A stretch of 64,000 nucleotides of DNA from Ancylomarina longa (GTDB lineage Bacteria > Bacteroidota > Bacteroidia > Bacteroidales > Marinifilaceae), in NCBI RefSeq assembly GCF_003996985.1, contig NZ_RJJX01000020.1, positions 1 to 64,000 on the forward strand, written 5' to 3'. Each line of letters starts with the position of its first letter. The first letter of the stretch is position 1. Shown piece after piece: positions 18,582 through 28,236 of this stretch. A program made the translations under genes and the position numbers. The notes under the pieces are model-generated. The model had not been told where the DNA came from, ran no database searches, and worked only from the letters and a program-made list of their open reading frames with translations.

Positions 18582-19514
18582 ATGAGCATAAATTTTAACA
18601 ATCCATACCAAAGTTATTCCAGTCAGAATATCTGGGATGGAATTAAAAGTTCGTTCCGAGAAGGAAGTGTACTAACAAAATTGATTTATATCAACCTTGG
18701 AGTTTTTCTTGTTGTAAATATTGTAAGTGTTATAACCTGGATTATGGGGATTCAAAATCCGCAAATTCCATTTTTAGTGAAATGGTTATCTGTACCCGCT
18801 GATACAAATGCCTTATTGCATCGCCCGTGGACAGTTTTTACTTATATGTTTCTGCATCAGGAGTTCCTGCATATTCTATTTAATATGCTATGGCTATACT
18901 GGTTTGGTCGAATTTTCCTAACTTATTTAGATCAGAAAAAATTGCTCAGCATTTATTTATTAGGAGGGATTACAGGAGCTGCTGCATATATATTCGCGTA
19001 CAATCTTTTTCCTATTTTCGAAAATGTGAGATGGGGTTCTTTTGCCTTAGGGGCTTCGGCATCCGTTATGGCAGTTGTTTTAGCCACGGTTGTATATGCT
19101 CCAAATCATATAGTTCGTATGATGTTTATTGGTTCTGTTAGAATTAAATATATTGCACTATTTTTTCTCTTTACAGATATTATAAATATACCTCATGGAA
19201 ATGCCGGAGGACATTTAGCTCATTTAGGAGGAGCATTTTATGGATGGTTATTTATTTACCAATTGCGCAAAGGAAAAGATATTTCGTCTGGATTTAATGC
19301 ATTGATGGATTCCTTTTTTAGTCTTTTTCGAAAAAGAAAAATGAAAGTGAGCTATAAGAAAACCCAACAAATGACTGATGAAGAATACAATAAATCCAAA
19401 AAAGAGAATCAGAAAGAATTAAATCAGATTCTAGAAAAAATAGCAAAATCAGGATATGATAGTCTGAATAAGGAAGAAAAAGCTATTCTCTTTAAATCAA
19501 GTGATAAAAAGTAA
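18582..19514 (+). CDS. Rhomboid family intramembrane serine protease (second copy)
   Basis: This 310-aa paralogue carries the helix-2 block HQEFLHILFNMLWLYWFGRIFL, nucleophile S159 in GASASVMA (GASA in place of GASG) and base H214 in GGHLAHLGGAFYG. The catalytic dyad is therefore intact. The last 80 residues form a lysine- and glutamate-rich cytoplasmic tail ending LNKEEKAILFKSSDKK. It is in tandem with the first rhomboid but clearly diverged. The next gene starts 9 bp after its stop, suggesting translational coupling. Confidence 0.92.
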   Translation: MSINFNNPYQSYSSQNIWDGIKSSFREGSVLTKLIYINLGVFLVVNIVSVITWIMGIQNPQIPFLVKWLSVPADTNALLHRPWTVFTYMFLHQEFLHILFNMLWLYWFGRIFLTYLDQKKLLSIYLLGGITGAAAYIFAYNLFPIFENVRWGSFALGASASVMAVVLATVVYAPNHIVRMMFIGSVRIKYIALFFLFTDIINIPHGNAGGHLAHLGGAFYGWLFIYQLRKGKDISSGFNALMDSFFSLFRKRKMKVSYKKTQQMTDEEYNKSKKENQKELNQILEKIAKSGYDSLNKEEKAILFKSSDKK

Positions 19515-19523
19515 ATCAATATA

Positions 19524-20606
19524 GTGAGGAATATTCTCCATAAAGCTCTTGTAATTTTTAGCTTGATTTTTTCAGGAGCATTACTCCTGACTTATCTTAC
19601 TCCTTACATTAGTCCTGAGAAATTTTGGCCTATTGCTTTTGGAGGATTGGTATATCCTTACCTTTTGGGTATTAATTTTCTGTTTGTTTGTTATTGGATC
19701 ATTCGTAAGAAATGGAGTTTTCTGCTTCCCTTAATCGCAATTTTAATTGGCTATCAGCATCTCTCCAATTTCGCTCAATTTAATTTCTCAGCAAAACCCG
19801 AACACCCGAAAGAAGCTATTAAAATTCTCACCTATAATGTACGTTCCTTCGATAAATATGAATGGACAAAGGATCCAAAAACACCCAATAATATTTTGAA
19901 AACAATATCTGAAAGTGATGCAGATATAATTTGTTTACAAGAATTCCGATTTACATTAAGTGGATTATTATCTTTAAAAAACCTAAAACAAAAAACAGCA
20001 AGTAATGCCTATTTCTACAGTAACAAGAGAAATGGTACTGCTATATTTTCAAAATATCCTATCCTTCATAAAGGCGAAATTAGGTTTGCAAAGGGAAATC
20101 TATGCGATGCTATTTATACTGACCTTTTAATTGGTTCCAAAACAATAAGAGTATACAATCTTCACCTGGAATCAAACCGATTGGGAGGGAAAAATTATGC
20201 ATTTATAAATAAAAAAGAATTTAATGCTGATGAGCAGGAATTAGAAGAAATTAAAGATATTTCCACTCGCTTACGTCAAGCTTTTCAACGAAGAGCAACG
20301 CAAGCTCGAATCATACGAAATCATATTAATAAATCGCCATATCCAATTATTATATGTGGTGATTTTAATGATACAGCTTTCTCTTACACCTATCACACTA
20401 TAAAAGGAAAATTATCTGATAGTTTTCAGGAAAAAGGGAAAGGTATAAGTACTACTTATACGGGAGATTTTCCATCATTTCGCATCGACTATGTTTTACA
20501 TGATGAACATTTTTCCTGCTTGAGTTACAAAAGAATTAAAAAGGAATATTCCGATCATTTCCCTGTATTCTCGGAATTCAAATTTTCAAAACCAGCAAAA
20601 AATTAA
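19524..20606 (+). CDS. Endonuclease/exonuclease/phosphatase (EEP) family membrane protein
   Basis: A 360-aa protein with two or three N-terminal membrane segments (about residues 5-85) followed by an EEP catalytic domain facing one side of the membrane. Motifs are LTYNVRSFD, the metal-binding E in ICLQEF, the H in VYNLHLES, CGDFND (the GDFN catalytic motif), RIDYVLHD and the final SDHFPV. The family hydrolyses phosphodiesters in nucleic acids, lipids or inositides, so the substrate is open. It starts with GTG, 9 bp after the rhomboid gene. Its stop codon overlaps that of the convergent lipoprotein gene. Confidence 0.88.
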   Translation: MRNILHKALVIFSLIFSGALLLTYLTPYISPEKFWPIAFGGLVYPYLLGINFLFVCYWIIRKKWSFLLPLIAILIGYQHLSNFAQFNFSAKPEHPKEAIKILTYNVRSFDKYEWTKDPKTPNNILKTISESDADIICLQEFRFTLSGLLSLKNLKQKTASNAYFYSNKRNGTAIFSKYPILHKGEIRFAKGNLCDAIYTDLLIGSKTIRVYNLHLESNRLGGKNYAFINKKEFNADEQELEEIKDISTRLRQAFQRRATQARIIRNHINKSPYPIIICGDFNDTAFSYTYHTIKGKLSDSFQEKGKGISTTYTGDFPSFRIDYVLHDEHFSCLSYKRIKKEYSDHFPVFSEFKFSKPAKN

Positions 20607-21325
20607 TTTACAGATACATGATATCTATGCTGAGTTACAAATATATTGTAATCACGCGTTTGGTATTTGGCAACAATATTAATTGTTGTATCTAATATAG
20701 TATCTGTATTTCTTGGAATTATATATTGAACTGAACCTCCTTCGGAATACATTGGTTTAGCCAATGGTGGAATATACTTTCCCTTCATTAAATCCGACAC
20801 GTAAAATACTACTCGTTTGGAGTAATTACTTAAAAAGAATTTGAGTTCAACCCTATCATTGGAGATGAACTTTTGGACTTCAATACTCGGGAAATGTTCC
20901 CGCAAACTACCATCTCTTTTATACTCCTTTAATCCGATTCCTGCTTGCCCGTGATAATATGGTGTTTCAGCCCAAATTTTACCATTAGAATAGTATTTCT
21001 TCTGCAGACCTTCCTTTTCGTCCTTCACATAGGGAGTTAAGCTATAAATTTTACCATTTTTATGATATTTTTTTGCTACCCCACTTTTCTCATCATCCAC
21101 GTACATAATTTCATCACTCAATACACCCGAAGGATAATAAATCCGAGATATTCCATCCCGTACCCCATTACGAAAAGTGACTTCTCCAACCAACCTGTTC
21201 TGACGATCATACTGTTTTACCACCCCATTCTCCACAAAGTCAGCCTCTTTTTTATGTTGTTTCCCAGTCTTTTGATCACAGGAAATTAGAACCAATAGTA
21301 ATAAAATCAATACTATATTTCTCAT
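20603..21325 (-). CDS. Lipoprotein with MORN-type repeats
   Basis: The 240-aa protein has a lipoprotein signal peptide (LLLLVLISC, lipobox cysteine near residue 16). Repeats of about 23 residues follow, such as NGVRDGISRIYYPSGVLSDE, GVAKKYHKNGKIYS, GLQKKYYSNGKIWA and GLKEYKRDGSL, the MORN repeat variant typical of Bacteroidota surface or periplasmic proteins. The last 100 residues form a separate beta-rich domain. The function of such proteins is not established. Its 3' end overlaps the convergent EEP gene by 4 bp. Confidence 0.85.
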   Translation of the reverse strand: MRNIVLILLLLVLISCDQKTGKQHKKEADFVENGVVKQYDRQNRLVGEVTFRNGVRDGISRIYYPSGVLSDEIMYVDDEKSGVAKKYHKNGKIYSLTPYVKDEKEGLQKKYYSNGKIWAETPYYHGQAGIGLKEYKRDGSLREHFPSIEVQKFISNDRVELKFFLSNYSKRVVFYVSDLMKGKYIPPLAKPMYSEGGSVQYIIPRNTDTILDTTINIVAKYQTRDYNIFVTQHRYHVSVN

Positions 21326-21519
21326 AGGTATCTTTGATTTAGACTTTCTGAATCATAGGAAATTTCATCGGCCTTGTTATTTTACAGGGATAGCATAAGA
21401 TTAATGCTATTCTTCGTAAAACTCCAATAAATCCACCCCAATATTCTGCTGGAACAGACTTACAGTTCATTAAAAATAATCCAAACAAAGGGAACTTAAA
21501 AATAAATTATCCAATATAG

Positions 21520-22443
21520 CTACATTAATTTCTTCCGCTTTAACAGATAGGTTTGCAAAACAGTTTTAAACTCATCTCGAATATCAGCATCCACATAGTC
21601 GATAGAATATTGCCCACACAAAAGCTCTAATTCCTTATAAAATTTACTTTGCTTTTTCTGATAAATTGCTCTTATCTCGGATGGATTCATTTTTATTGTA
21701 CTTCCGGATTCTAAATCAATAAATTGAGTTGGTCGGTTCTTGAACTTAAAATCTACTTCCAATTTTTTATCCCGAACAGAAAATAATAGTACCTCATGTT
21801 TATTGAAACGGAGATGCTGCAAAGCCTCTAATATTTCTCTTGGAGTTTCCGCACCCATAAAATCAGAAAAAACAATTACCATGGATCGTTTATGCAGGCT
21901 CTCAGCCAATTGATGTAAAGAATTAGATATTCTGGTGTCCTTGTTTTTCTCAATTCCAACAGTATGGAAAAGCTTATTTAGGTGAGAATATAACAATTGT
22001 GCATGCGATTGACTTAGTTTTGCAGTAGTCAAAATCTCAATATCTTCGGCAAAAGAACACAATCCAACTGCATCTCTTTGTTTTCGGAGCAAGTGAATCA
22101 AAGCTGCAGCACAAAGAACTGAAAAACTTAGCTTCGACTGATTTTTTTGTTGATAGGGGAATAACATAGAGGAGGAAGTATCGATGACAATATGAACGCG
22201 CATATTCGTTTCTTCCTCAAACTGCTTGACAAACATCTTATCACTTCGTGCATATAACTTCCAATCTACGTGCTTGGTTGATTCCCCTTTATTATACAAA
22301 CGATGTTCAGCAAATTCAACAGAAAATCCATGATAGGGGCTTCTATGTAATCCTATCAAAAAACCTTCCACAATCTGTTGAGCCAGAAATTCCAAATTGT
22401 CGAATTCTTCATATGGTATTAAATCGTTAAGCTGCTCCATCAT
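21520..22443 (-). CDS. DUF58 domain-containing protein
   Basis: This 307-aa protein belongs to the DUF58 family, which has a von Willebrand factor A-like fold. Visible are the block YHGFSVEFAEHRLYNKGEST followed by HVDWKLYARSDKMFVKQFEEETN (about residues 38-80) and the metal-site-like VIDTSSSMLFP (DxSxS, about 87-97). DUF58 proteins usually sit in operons with MoxR AAA+ ATPases and VWA proteins; none is adjacent here. An N-terminal start at the first or second M is equally possible. It is 69 bp downstream of trxA but separated from it by a terminator. Confidence 0.88.
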   Translation of the reverse strand: MMEQLNDLIPYEEFDNLEFLAQQIVEGFLIGLHRSPYHGFSVEFAEHRLYNKGESTKHVDWKLYARSDKMFVKQFEEETNMRVHIVIDTSSSMLFPYQQKNQSKLSFSVLCAAALIHLLRKQRDAVGLCSFAEDIEILTTAKLSQSHAQLLYSHLNKLFHTVGIEKNKDTRISNSLHQLAESLHKRSMVIVFSDFMGAETPREILEALQHLRFNKHEVLLFSVRDKKLEVDFKFKNRPTQFIDLESGSTIKMNPSEIRAIYQKKQSKFYKELELLCGQYSIDYVDADIRDEFKTVLQTYLLKRKKLM

Positions 22444-22455
22444 CCTTTAAATTGA

Positions 22456-22490
22456 TAAAAAAAGGGCATAGAAAATTGATCTCTATGCCC
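22456..22490 (-). terminator. Terminator of trxA
   Basis: Arms GGGCATAG (22464-22471) and CTATGCCC (22483-22490) with a T run on the minus strand, directly after trxA. It separates trxA from the DUF58 gene. Confidence 0.85.
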
Positions 22491-22511
22491 ATGATATAAG
22501 GTTTGTATTAT

Positions 22512-22829
22512 TTACAATATAGCATCAATCTTTTCAGCCAAGCTTGATTTAGGTACAGCACCAACTTGTTTGTCAACAACCTCGCCACTTTTAAAGAAAA
22601 GAACGGTTGGAATGTTACGAATTCCAAATTTAGCAGAAGTAGCAGGACAGCTATCTACATCTAATTTGGCAACTACTACCTTTCCGTCGTAATCCTGTGA
22701 CAGCTCGTCCACAATTGGGCCAACCATTCTACAAGGGCCACACCATTCTGCCCAGAAATCAACCAATACCGGCTTATCTGATTTCAATACAAGCTCTTCA
22801 AAATTAGAATCGTTTACTTCAATTGTCAT
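22512..22829 (-). CDS. trxA: Thioredoxin
   Basis: This 105-aa cytoplasmic thiol-disulfide reductant has active site W29-C30-G-P-C33 within FWAEWCGPCRMV, the buried D24, and the cis-proline loop RNIPTVLFF. The length is standard for thioredoxin 1. It accepts electrons from thioredoxin reductase and reduces proteins such as ribonucleotide reductase. It lies 46 bp downstream of dnaE on the same strand with a strong terminator after it, so it may be read from dnaE, its own promoter, or both. Confidence 0.96.
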   Translation of the reverse strand: MTIEVNDSNFEELVLKSDKPVLVDFWAEWCGPCRMVGPIVDELSQDYDGKVVVAKLDVDSCPATSAKFGIRNIPTVLFFKSGEVVDKQVGAVPKSSLAEKIDAIL

Positions 22830-22875
22830 GATAATCTATTTTTAGCGTTTTATATTTTATTTTAACTAGTGCAAT

Positions 22876-25800
22876 TTAATTAATTTTGAATTCAATTTCC
22901 GAATTGTTTTTAAAATATCCGATCAATTCATTCGTTAGATTCACCCTGCAACTCCGGGAGAACATCTTCACTTTCATATTATTCTCATCAGCGATAATAA
23001 AATTCACTTTCAAGTTACCTTTATTCTCCTCCATACAGCTGAACATTTCTGCAACCAACTCTTCGCTTAGATTTTGTACGGGAATAGTAAGCGTAATTTG
23101 TTTCACTTTCTTCTCCATAAGTTCAGTGAGAAGAGAAATATTTTTCACCTTAAATTCGAGTTCTGTGGAATCTCTCGGCCATGTCCTTATTTGAACCTTA
23201 CCATTAATATAAACAGATAAGCCTTCTATAAAATAATTACTATATTCCACAAAATCTTTTGCAAAGAAAGCCATTTCATATGAATCCGTGAAATCCTCAA
23301 TGTTAACAATTGCAAAAGGATTTCCATTTTTTGTAGTTCCTCTGCGTATTGCCGTCACCATACCTGCAATATTCACTTCCTTATCTTTAAAAGTTGGCAT
23401 TTCTGTTGCCAATTGAGCAAGTGTTGCATTACAGAAAGATTCTATCTCCAATCGATAATCGTCTAATGGATGTGCTGACAGATAAATCCCAATTAACTCT
23501 TTCTCCTTATTCAAGCGTTCCAGCTTGTTCCACTCAGCACATTCAGGAATTCTTGGTGGTACAACCACATAGTCTTCAACATCACCAAACAAAGTTTGTT
23601 GCGAATTGTTCTTCTCAGCCTGCAGTTTATTTCCATACTTCACCAAATATTCCATAAAACTAACATCGGTTTCATCTGGATGAAAGTATTGACTCCGTTT
23701 TAACCCGAAGCTATCGAAACCTCCCGACATAGCAAGATTCTCAATAGTTCTCTTGTTAACAGATCTTAAGTTAACACGCTCTACAAAATCAAAAATATCT
23801 TTGAATGGACCCTTTTTTCTTTCTTCGATAATATCATCAACGGCTTGCTCTCCAACTCCTTTAACCGCCGCCATACCAAAACGAATTGCTCCTTCTTTGT
23901 TTACCGTAAAACGAGAATAGGATTCATTCACATCAGGTCCTAGCACAGGCATTCCCATGCGTTTACACTCATCCATAAAAATAGTCACTTTCGTGATGTC
24001 GGATAAGTTACGACTAAGTACTGCCGCCATAAATTCAGCAGGATAATGAGCTTTCAGAAATCCTGTTTGGTAAGCAATGTAAGCGTAGCAAACAGAATGA
24101 GATTTATTAAATGCGTATTTAGCAAAGGCTTCCCAGTCGGACCAAATTTTCTCGATTAACTTATCGGCTTTATTGTTATCACCTCCAACACCTTCCATAA
24201 ATTTCGGATTATCGTGACAACCATTGATGAATTTCACCTTTAATTCATCCATCATTTTGATCTGCTTTTTCCCCATTGCTTTACGCAAAGAGTCCGACAT
24301 ACCTCGAGTAAATCCCCCTAAAGCTCTGGATTGGAGCATCACCTGTTCCTGATAAACTGTAATTCCATAGGTATCTTTCAGATAATCCTCCATAATTGGA
24401 TGATCGTAAGCAATCTCTTCTTCCCCATTCTTTCGTTTAATGAACGAAGGAATATATTCCATTGGTCCCGGACGATACAAGGCATTCATGGCAACTAAAT
24501 CTTCAAAACGGTTCGGTTTTAGGGCACGAAGGTGTTTCTTCATTCCTGGAGACTCGAACTGGAATATAGCAGTTGTTTCCCCACGACTAAACAACTGAAA
24601 AGTCTCTTCATTTTCCAGATTTACATTGTTGATATCAATATCAATTCCTCTAGACAACTTTACATTAGCCAATACTTCTTTGATAATGGATAATGTTTTA
24701 AGACCTAGGAAGTCCATCTTTAACAGACCAATGTCTTCCACAAAACGACCGTCGTACTGTGTTGTCAATAATTCCTCCCCTTTGGTAGGCATTACCGGCA
24801 AATGCTCATCCAAAGGATTTTTTCCAATCAAAATACCGCAGGCGTGTACTCCTGTTTGTCTTACCGATCCCTCTAAAGCTTCAGCAAATTTAATTGTTTG
24901 GGCGATGAGCGGATTGGGAGAATCTTTTTCTTCGAGAAGAGCAGGTTCTTCTTCGTATGCTTTCTTAAAGCTCATCTTTGGCGCTTCCGGCACCAGTTTG
25001 GTCAGGCGAATTGCTTCAGCTAATTCTAAACGTAAAACACGAGCTACATCCTTAATCGAACTTTTGGTAGCCATGGTGCCAAAAGTGCAAATATGCGCAA
25101 CTTTATCATGTCCGTATTTATTCGTTACATAATCGAGTACTTCCTGTCGCCCATCGTCATCAAAGTCGATATCTACATCGGGCATTGAGATACGGTCGGG
25201 ATTTAAAAAACGCTCGAACAGTAAATCGTATTTTATGGGATCAACATCGGTAATCCCGATACTGTAGGCTACCACGGCTCCCGCGGCCGAACCACGACCT
25301 GGACCTACAATTACGCCATTATTTTTTGCCCAATTAATAAAGTCTTGTGTAATAAGGAAGTATCCGGGGAAACCCATCGTTTTGATGGTGTTCAATTCGA
25401 AATTCAGGCGTTCAATTACGTGATCTTCAAGATTATCTCCATAACGTTTTTTAGCCCCTTCGAATGCAAGGTATTCAAGGTAATCAGACTCTAATTTAAT
25501 AGACAATACCTTATCGTAACCTCCCAATTTTGCGTAGCGTTCTTCCTCAAACTCCTCGATAAGTTTTGCTTCATCGTATTTCTCTTTATAGTTTTCCAGA
25601 GTTCCAAATTCTTCCGGTATATCAAACGAAGGCATAATAGGATTGGCATCCAACTCAAAAGCTTCCACTTTCTCAGCAATCTCAATTGTATTAGCAAGTG
25701 CTTCTGGTACATCAGCAAAGAGCTCATTCATCTCCTCTGTTGTTTTAAACCATTCCTGCTTGGTATATCGCATTCGTGTAGGATCATCGTAATCGCGTCC

Positions 25801-27252
25801 GGTATTAAGACACACAAGTACATCGTGAGCTTCGGCATCTTCAGGATTCACAAAGTGCGAATCATTAGTGGCAATAAGCTTAACACCAAGCTCTGCTCCC
25901 AATTCACGAATCACCTTATTTACTCTTATCTGGTTTTCCCAAATATCACCCTTCAAGCGAGGATCATTATTTGGGTGACGCATAATCTCCAGGTAGTAAT
26001 CCTCATTAAACACATCCTTAAACCAAAGGATAGTTTCTCTTGCCTTATCAATATTACCAGTCATAATGTGCTGAGCAACTTCGCCCCCCAAACAAGCACT
26101 GCTCACAATAAGTCCCTCGTTGTATTTTTCAAGTAAATCCTTATCAATACGTGGTTTGTAATACATACCATCGGTATGGGCAATCGATGTTAACTTCAAA
26201 AGATTTTGATATCCTTTATAGTTTTTAACCAGTAATATAATGTGATAACCCGACGCATCTATTTTGTTTTCTTTTCGCAGATGTCCACGTTTTGCCACAT
26301 AGGCTTCCACACCAATAATTGGTTTGATGCCAACTTTACCGCAAGCTACATGAAACTCTTTTACACCAAACATACTACCATGGTCGGTTATAGCAACAGC
26401 CGGCATACCATCTTCTTTAGCTTTAGCTGCAATTTTATCTGTTTTGGCAGCTCCGTCGAGTATGGAATACTGAGTATGAACATGCAAATGAACAAAAGAT
26501 TGTGGGGTAATATTTTTTATTGCATCCTGTCTCTTACGCTCTTCCTCTTCAATGGAGATTTGATCGAACGCAGTATTGACCTTAAAAGATTCGTACTTGA
26601 TACCAACAAGCTTAATAGACTTCGGATTATTAAGTTTAAAGGCTTGAATCTGCTCCGTCGACATATTTAGAAGTTCAGATCTTAACCCCTGAACCCGAAT
26701 CAACTCCAGGAAACAGCGAGAAGTAGCTTCCACATCGGCCGCCGCATTATGTGCTTCGGCAAAAGGAACGCCAAATAGCTTCATATGAAGCTCGGTAAGT
26801 GTAGGATTTTTAAGTTGACCTTTGCGTTTCAGATCACAATATTCCTTACTTCCAGTCATGGTATCGAGAGCAATGGCAGTAAGAAGTTCCTGCTCATCCA
26901 TCTCACAACGCAAGAGTTCACAGCCAACTATGTTGATATCGAAAGAAACATTGTGTCCAATAATATATTTCGATTTCCTCACATCCTCCATAAAATCAAG
27001 CAGAGCCTCTTTGAGCGAAATTCCTTTTTCCAGAGCTATTGCTGTTGAAATACCATGCACAGCCACCACATCATCAGGAATGGTAAACCCCTCAGGTGTG
27101 ATCACATGATTTTTAGCAAACAGAAAATTACCTTCTATATCGTGACATTGCCAAGCTAGCTGCACCATACGTGGCCAGTTGTCAAAATCACTTAATGGTG
27201 CTTTCCATTTTTTGGGTAAGCCTGTGGTTTCGGTATCAAATATTAAAAACAT
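22876..27252 (-). CDS. dnaE: DNA polymerase III alpha subunit with N-terminal 3'-5' exonuclease
   Basis: The replicative polymerase catalytic subunit has 1458 aa. A DnaQ-like proofreading domain occupies residues 1-200: ExoI DTETTG at residues 6-11, ExoII IIGHNVSFDIN, ExoIII HNAAADVEAT. The PHP domain begins near 252 (HLHVHTQYSILDGAAK), followed by the C-family palm with catalytic aspartates in PDVDIDFDDDGR (about 685-697), the tandem helix-hairpin-helix and an OB fold (about 1250-1370). The fusion is known in some Bacteroidota and would put proofreading in cis. Minus-strand -7-like motifs TAATTTTG occur at 27339-27346 and 27371-27378. No internal disruption is seen. Confidence 0.96.
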   Translation of the reverse strand: MFLIFDTETTGLPKKWKAPLSDFDNWPRMVQLAWQCHDIEGNFLFAKNHVITPEGFTIPDDVVAVHGISTAIALEKGISLKEALLDFMEDVRKSKYIIGHNVSFDINIVGCELLRCEMDEQELLTAIALDTMTGSKEYCDLKRKGQLKNPTLTELHMKLFGVPFAEAHNAAADVEATSRCFLELIRVQGLRSELLNMSTEQIQAFKLNNPKSIKLVGIKYESFKVNTAFDQISIEEEERKRQDAIKNITPQSFVHLHVHTQYSILDGAAKTDKIAAKAKEDGMPAVAITDHGSMFGVKEFHVACGKVGIKPIIGVEAYVAKRGHLRKENKIDASGYHIILLVKNYKGYQNLLKLTSIAHTDGMYYKPRIDKDLLEKYNEGLIVSSACLGGEVAQHIMTGNIDKARETILWFKDVFNEDYYLEIMRHPNNDPRLKGDIWENQIRVNKVIRELGAELGVKLIATNDSHFVNPEDAEAHDVLVCLNTGRDYDDPTRMRYTKQEWFKTTEEMNELFADVPEALANTIEIAEKVEAFELDANPIMPSFDIPEEFGTLENYKEKYDEAKLIEEFEEERYAKLGGYDKVLSIKLESDYLEYLAFEGAKKRYGDNLEDHVIERLNFELNTIKTMGFPGYFLITQDFINWAKNNGVIVGPGRGSAAGAVVAYSIGITDVDPIKYDLLFERFLNPDRISMPDVDIDFDDDGRQEVLDYVTNKYGHDKVAHICTFGTMATKSSIKDVARVLRLELAEAIRLTKLVPEAPKMSFKKAYEEEPALLEEKDSPNPLIAQTIKFAEALEGSVRQTGVHACGILIGKNPLDEHLPVMPTKGEELLTTQYDGRFVEDIGLLKMDFLGLKTLSIIKEVLANVKLSRGIDIDINNVNLENEETFQLFSRGETTAIFQFESPGMKKHLRALKPNRFEDLVAMNALYRPGPMEYIPSFIKRKNGEEEIAYDHPIMEDYLKDTYGITVYQEQVMLQSRALGGFTRGMSDSLRKAMGKKQIKMMDELKVKFINGCHDNPKFMEGVGGDNNKADKLIEKIWSDWEAFAKYAFNKSHSVCYAYIAYQTGFLKAHYPAEFMAAVLSRNLSDITKVTIFMDECKRMGMPVLGPDVNESYSRFTVNKEGAIRFGMAAVKGVGEQAVDDIIEERKKGPFKDIFDFVERVNLRSVNKRTIENLAMSGGFDSFGLKRSQYFHPDETDVSFMEYLVKYGNKLQAEKNNSQQTLFGDVEDYVVVPPRIPECAEWNKLERLNKEKELIGIYLSAHPLDDYRLEIESFCNATLAQLATEMPTFKDKEVNIAGMVTAIRRGTTKNGNPFAIVNIEDFTDSYEMAFFAKDFVEYSNYFIEGLSVYINGKVQIRTWPRDSTELEFKVKNISLLTELMEKKVKQITLTIPVQNLSEELVAEMFSCMEENKGNLKVNFIIADENNMKVKMFSRSCRVNLTNELIGYFKNNSEIEFKIN

Positions 27253-27430
27253 CTCAGTATCAGAATTATAATAGTTATGCCTTTAAGCGAGAGGCAGTTT
27301 GCGAAGATTAAGGAATAAAAAAAAGGGATCCAGTCAGGCAAAATTAGTAATATCAATGAACAAACACCTCCAAAATTATCAACAATCTAATTTTATTGGA
27401 CGTACGATTGCAGGGAATCCACGATTGGGC

Positions 27431-27522
27431 GCTATTGCGTGAGGGATAGAAGCGGCATCCTTTTGCGAAGGAACGTAGCAAAAGATATAGCGGATAGCCC
27501 GACCTATATGGGCACGCCCTAA
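27431..27522 (+). ncRNA. Structured intergenic element, copy B (Flavo-1-like candidate)
   Basis: The element contains GAGGGATAGAAGCGGCATCC, a central hairpin (CTTTTGCGAAGGAACGTAGCAAAAG region), GCGGATAGCCCGACC and a closing GGGCACGCCC. Its framework matches copy A near 9286-9396 on the other strand, and it has the same relation to its downstream gene: about 75 bp before the -7 motif of rpsP, same orientation. It looks like a structured RNA or promoter-associated element of the Bacteroidota; similarity to Flavo-1 is from memory. Confidence 0.55.
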
Positions 27523-27594
27523 CCTCCTGTCAGGGTGATTATTATCTATTAAAAATATTCTTAAACGATAGGTTTTTAAACCAAAATAAAATTG

Positions 27595-27602
27595 TATCTT
27601 TG
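27595..27602 (+). promoter_or_regulatory. -7 motif of the rpsP-rimM operon
   Basis: TATCTTTG matches TAnnTTTG exactly and lies 76 bp before the rpsP ATG. Confidence 0.65.
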
Positions 27603-27677
27603 TCGCGCTTATAAATCGTGGTATGTATGCCACAACTATAATGTAGGCAAATTTATTAATCTTATTTTAAAAGAATT

Positions 27678-28226
27678 ATGCCAGTAAAAATTAGACTAGC
27701 GAGACATGGTCGTAAAAGAAATGCTTTCTACCACATTGTGGTAGCAGATAGCAGATCACCACGTGATGGTAAGTACATTGAGCGTATTGGATCTTATAAT
27801 CCAAACACCAATCCTGCTACAATTAATCTTGATTTTGACAAAGCTTTAACATGGCTTGGAAACGGTGCACAACCTACTGATACTGCAAGAGCAATTTTAT
27901 CTTACGAAGGTGTAATGATGAAAAAACACTTGTTAGAAGGTGTGAAAAAAGGAGCTTTTGATGAAGCTGCTGCTGAAGAAAAGTATGAAGCTTGGAAAAA
28001 AGAGAAAGAAGCTAAAATCAACGCTAAGAAAGATGGTCTTTCGAAAAGTGCTGATGAAGCTGCTAAAGCTCGTTTTGAGGCTGAAGCTAAGATTAGTGCA
28101 GACAGAGCTGAAGCTATCGCTAAAAAAGCTGCTGATGTGGAAGCTGCTGCTAAAGCAGAAGAAGCTAAAGAAGCAGGTGATGCTGAAACTGCAACTGAAG
28201 AAGGAGCTGAAGGAACTGAAGCTTAA
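27678..28226 (+). CDS. rpsP: 30S ribosomal protein S16
   Basis: S16 is an assembly protein of the 30S subunit. The first 80 residues are the conserved domain ([42 protein letters not shown]). The remaining 100 residues are a low-complexity tail rich in alanine, glutamate and lysine (for example [20 protein letters not shown]), predicted helical. Such extended S16 proteins are common in Bacteroidota. It heads an operon with rimM, whose start is 10 bp after this stop. The high-expression role fits its strong -7 motif. Confidence 0.97.
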   Translation: MPVKIRLARHGRKRNAFYHIVVADSRSPRDGKYIERIGSYNPNTNPATINLDFDKALTWLGNGAQPTDTARAILSYEGVMMKKHLLEGVKKGAFDEAAAEEKYEAWKKEKEAKINAKKDGLSKSADEAAKARFEAEAKISADRAEAIAKKAADVEAAAKAEEAKEAGDAETATEEGAEGTEA

Positions 28227-28236
28227 TTTTGATTGC

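Noticed and set aside
26242-26670. 142-codon frame antisense to dnaE
   Set aside because: A shadow of the polymerase gene with no family resemblance, no promoter motif and no operon context.
27958-28236. 93-codon N-terminal extension of RimM
   Set aside because: It overlaps rpsP, is a lysine/leucine low-complexity translation of the S16 tail in another frame, and RimM starts normally at 28237.
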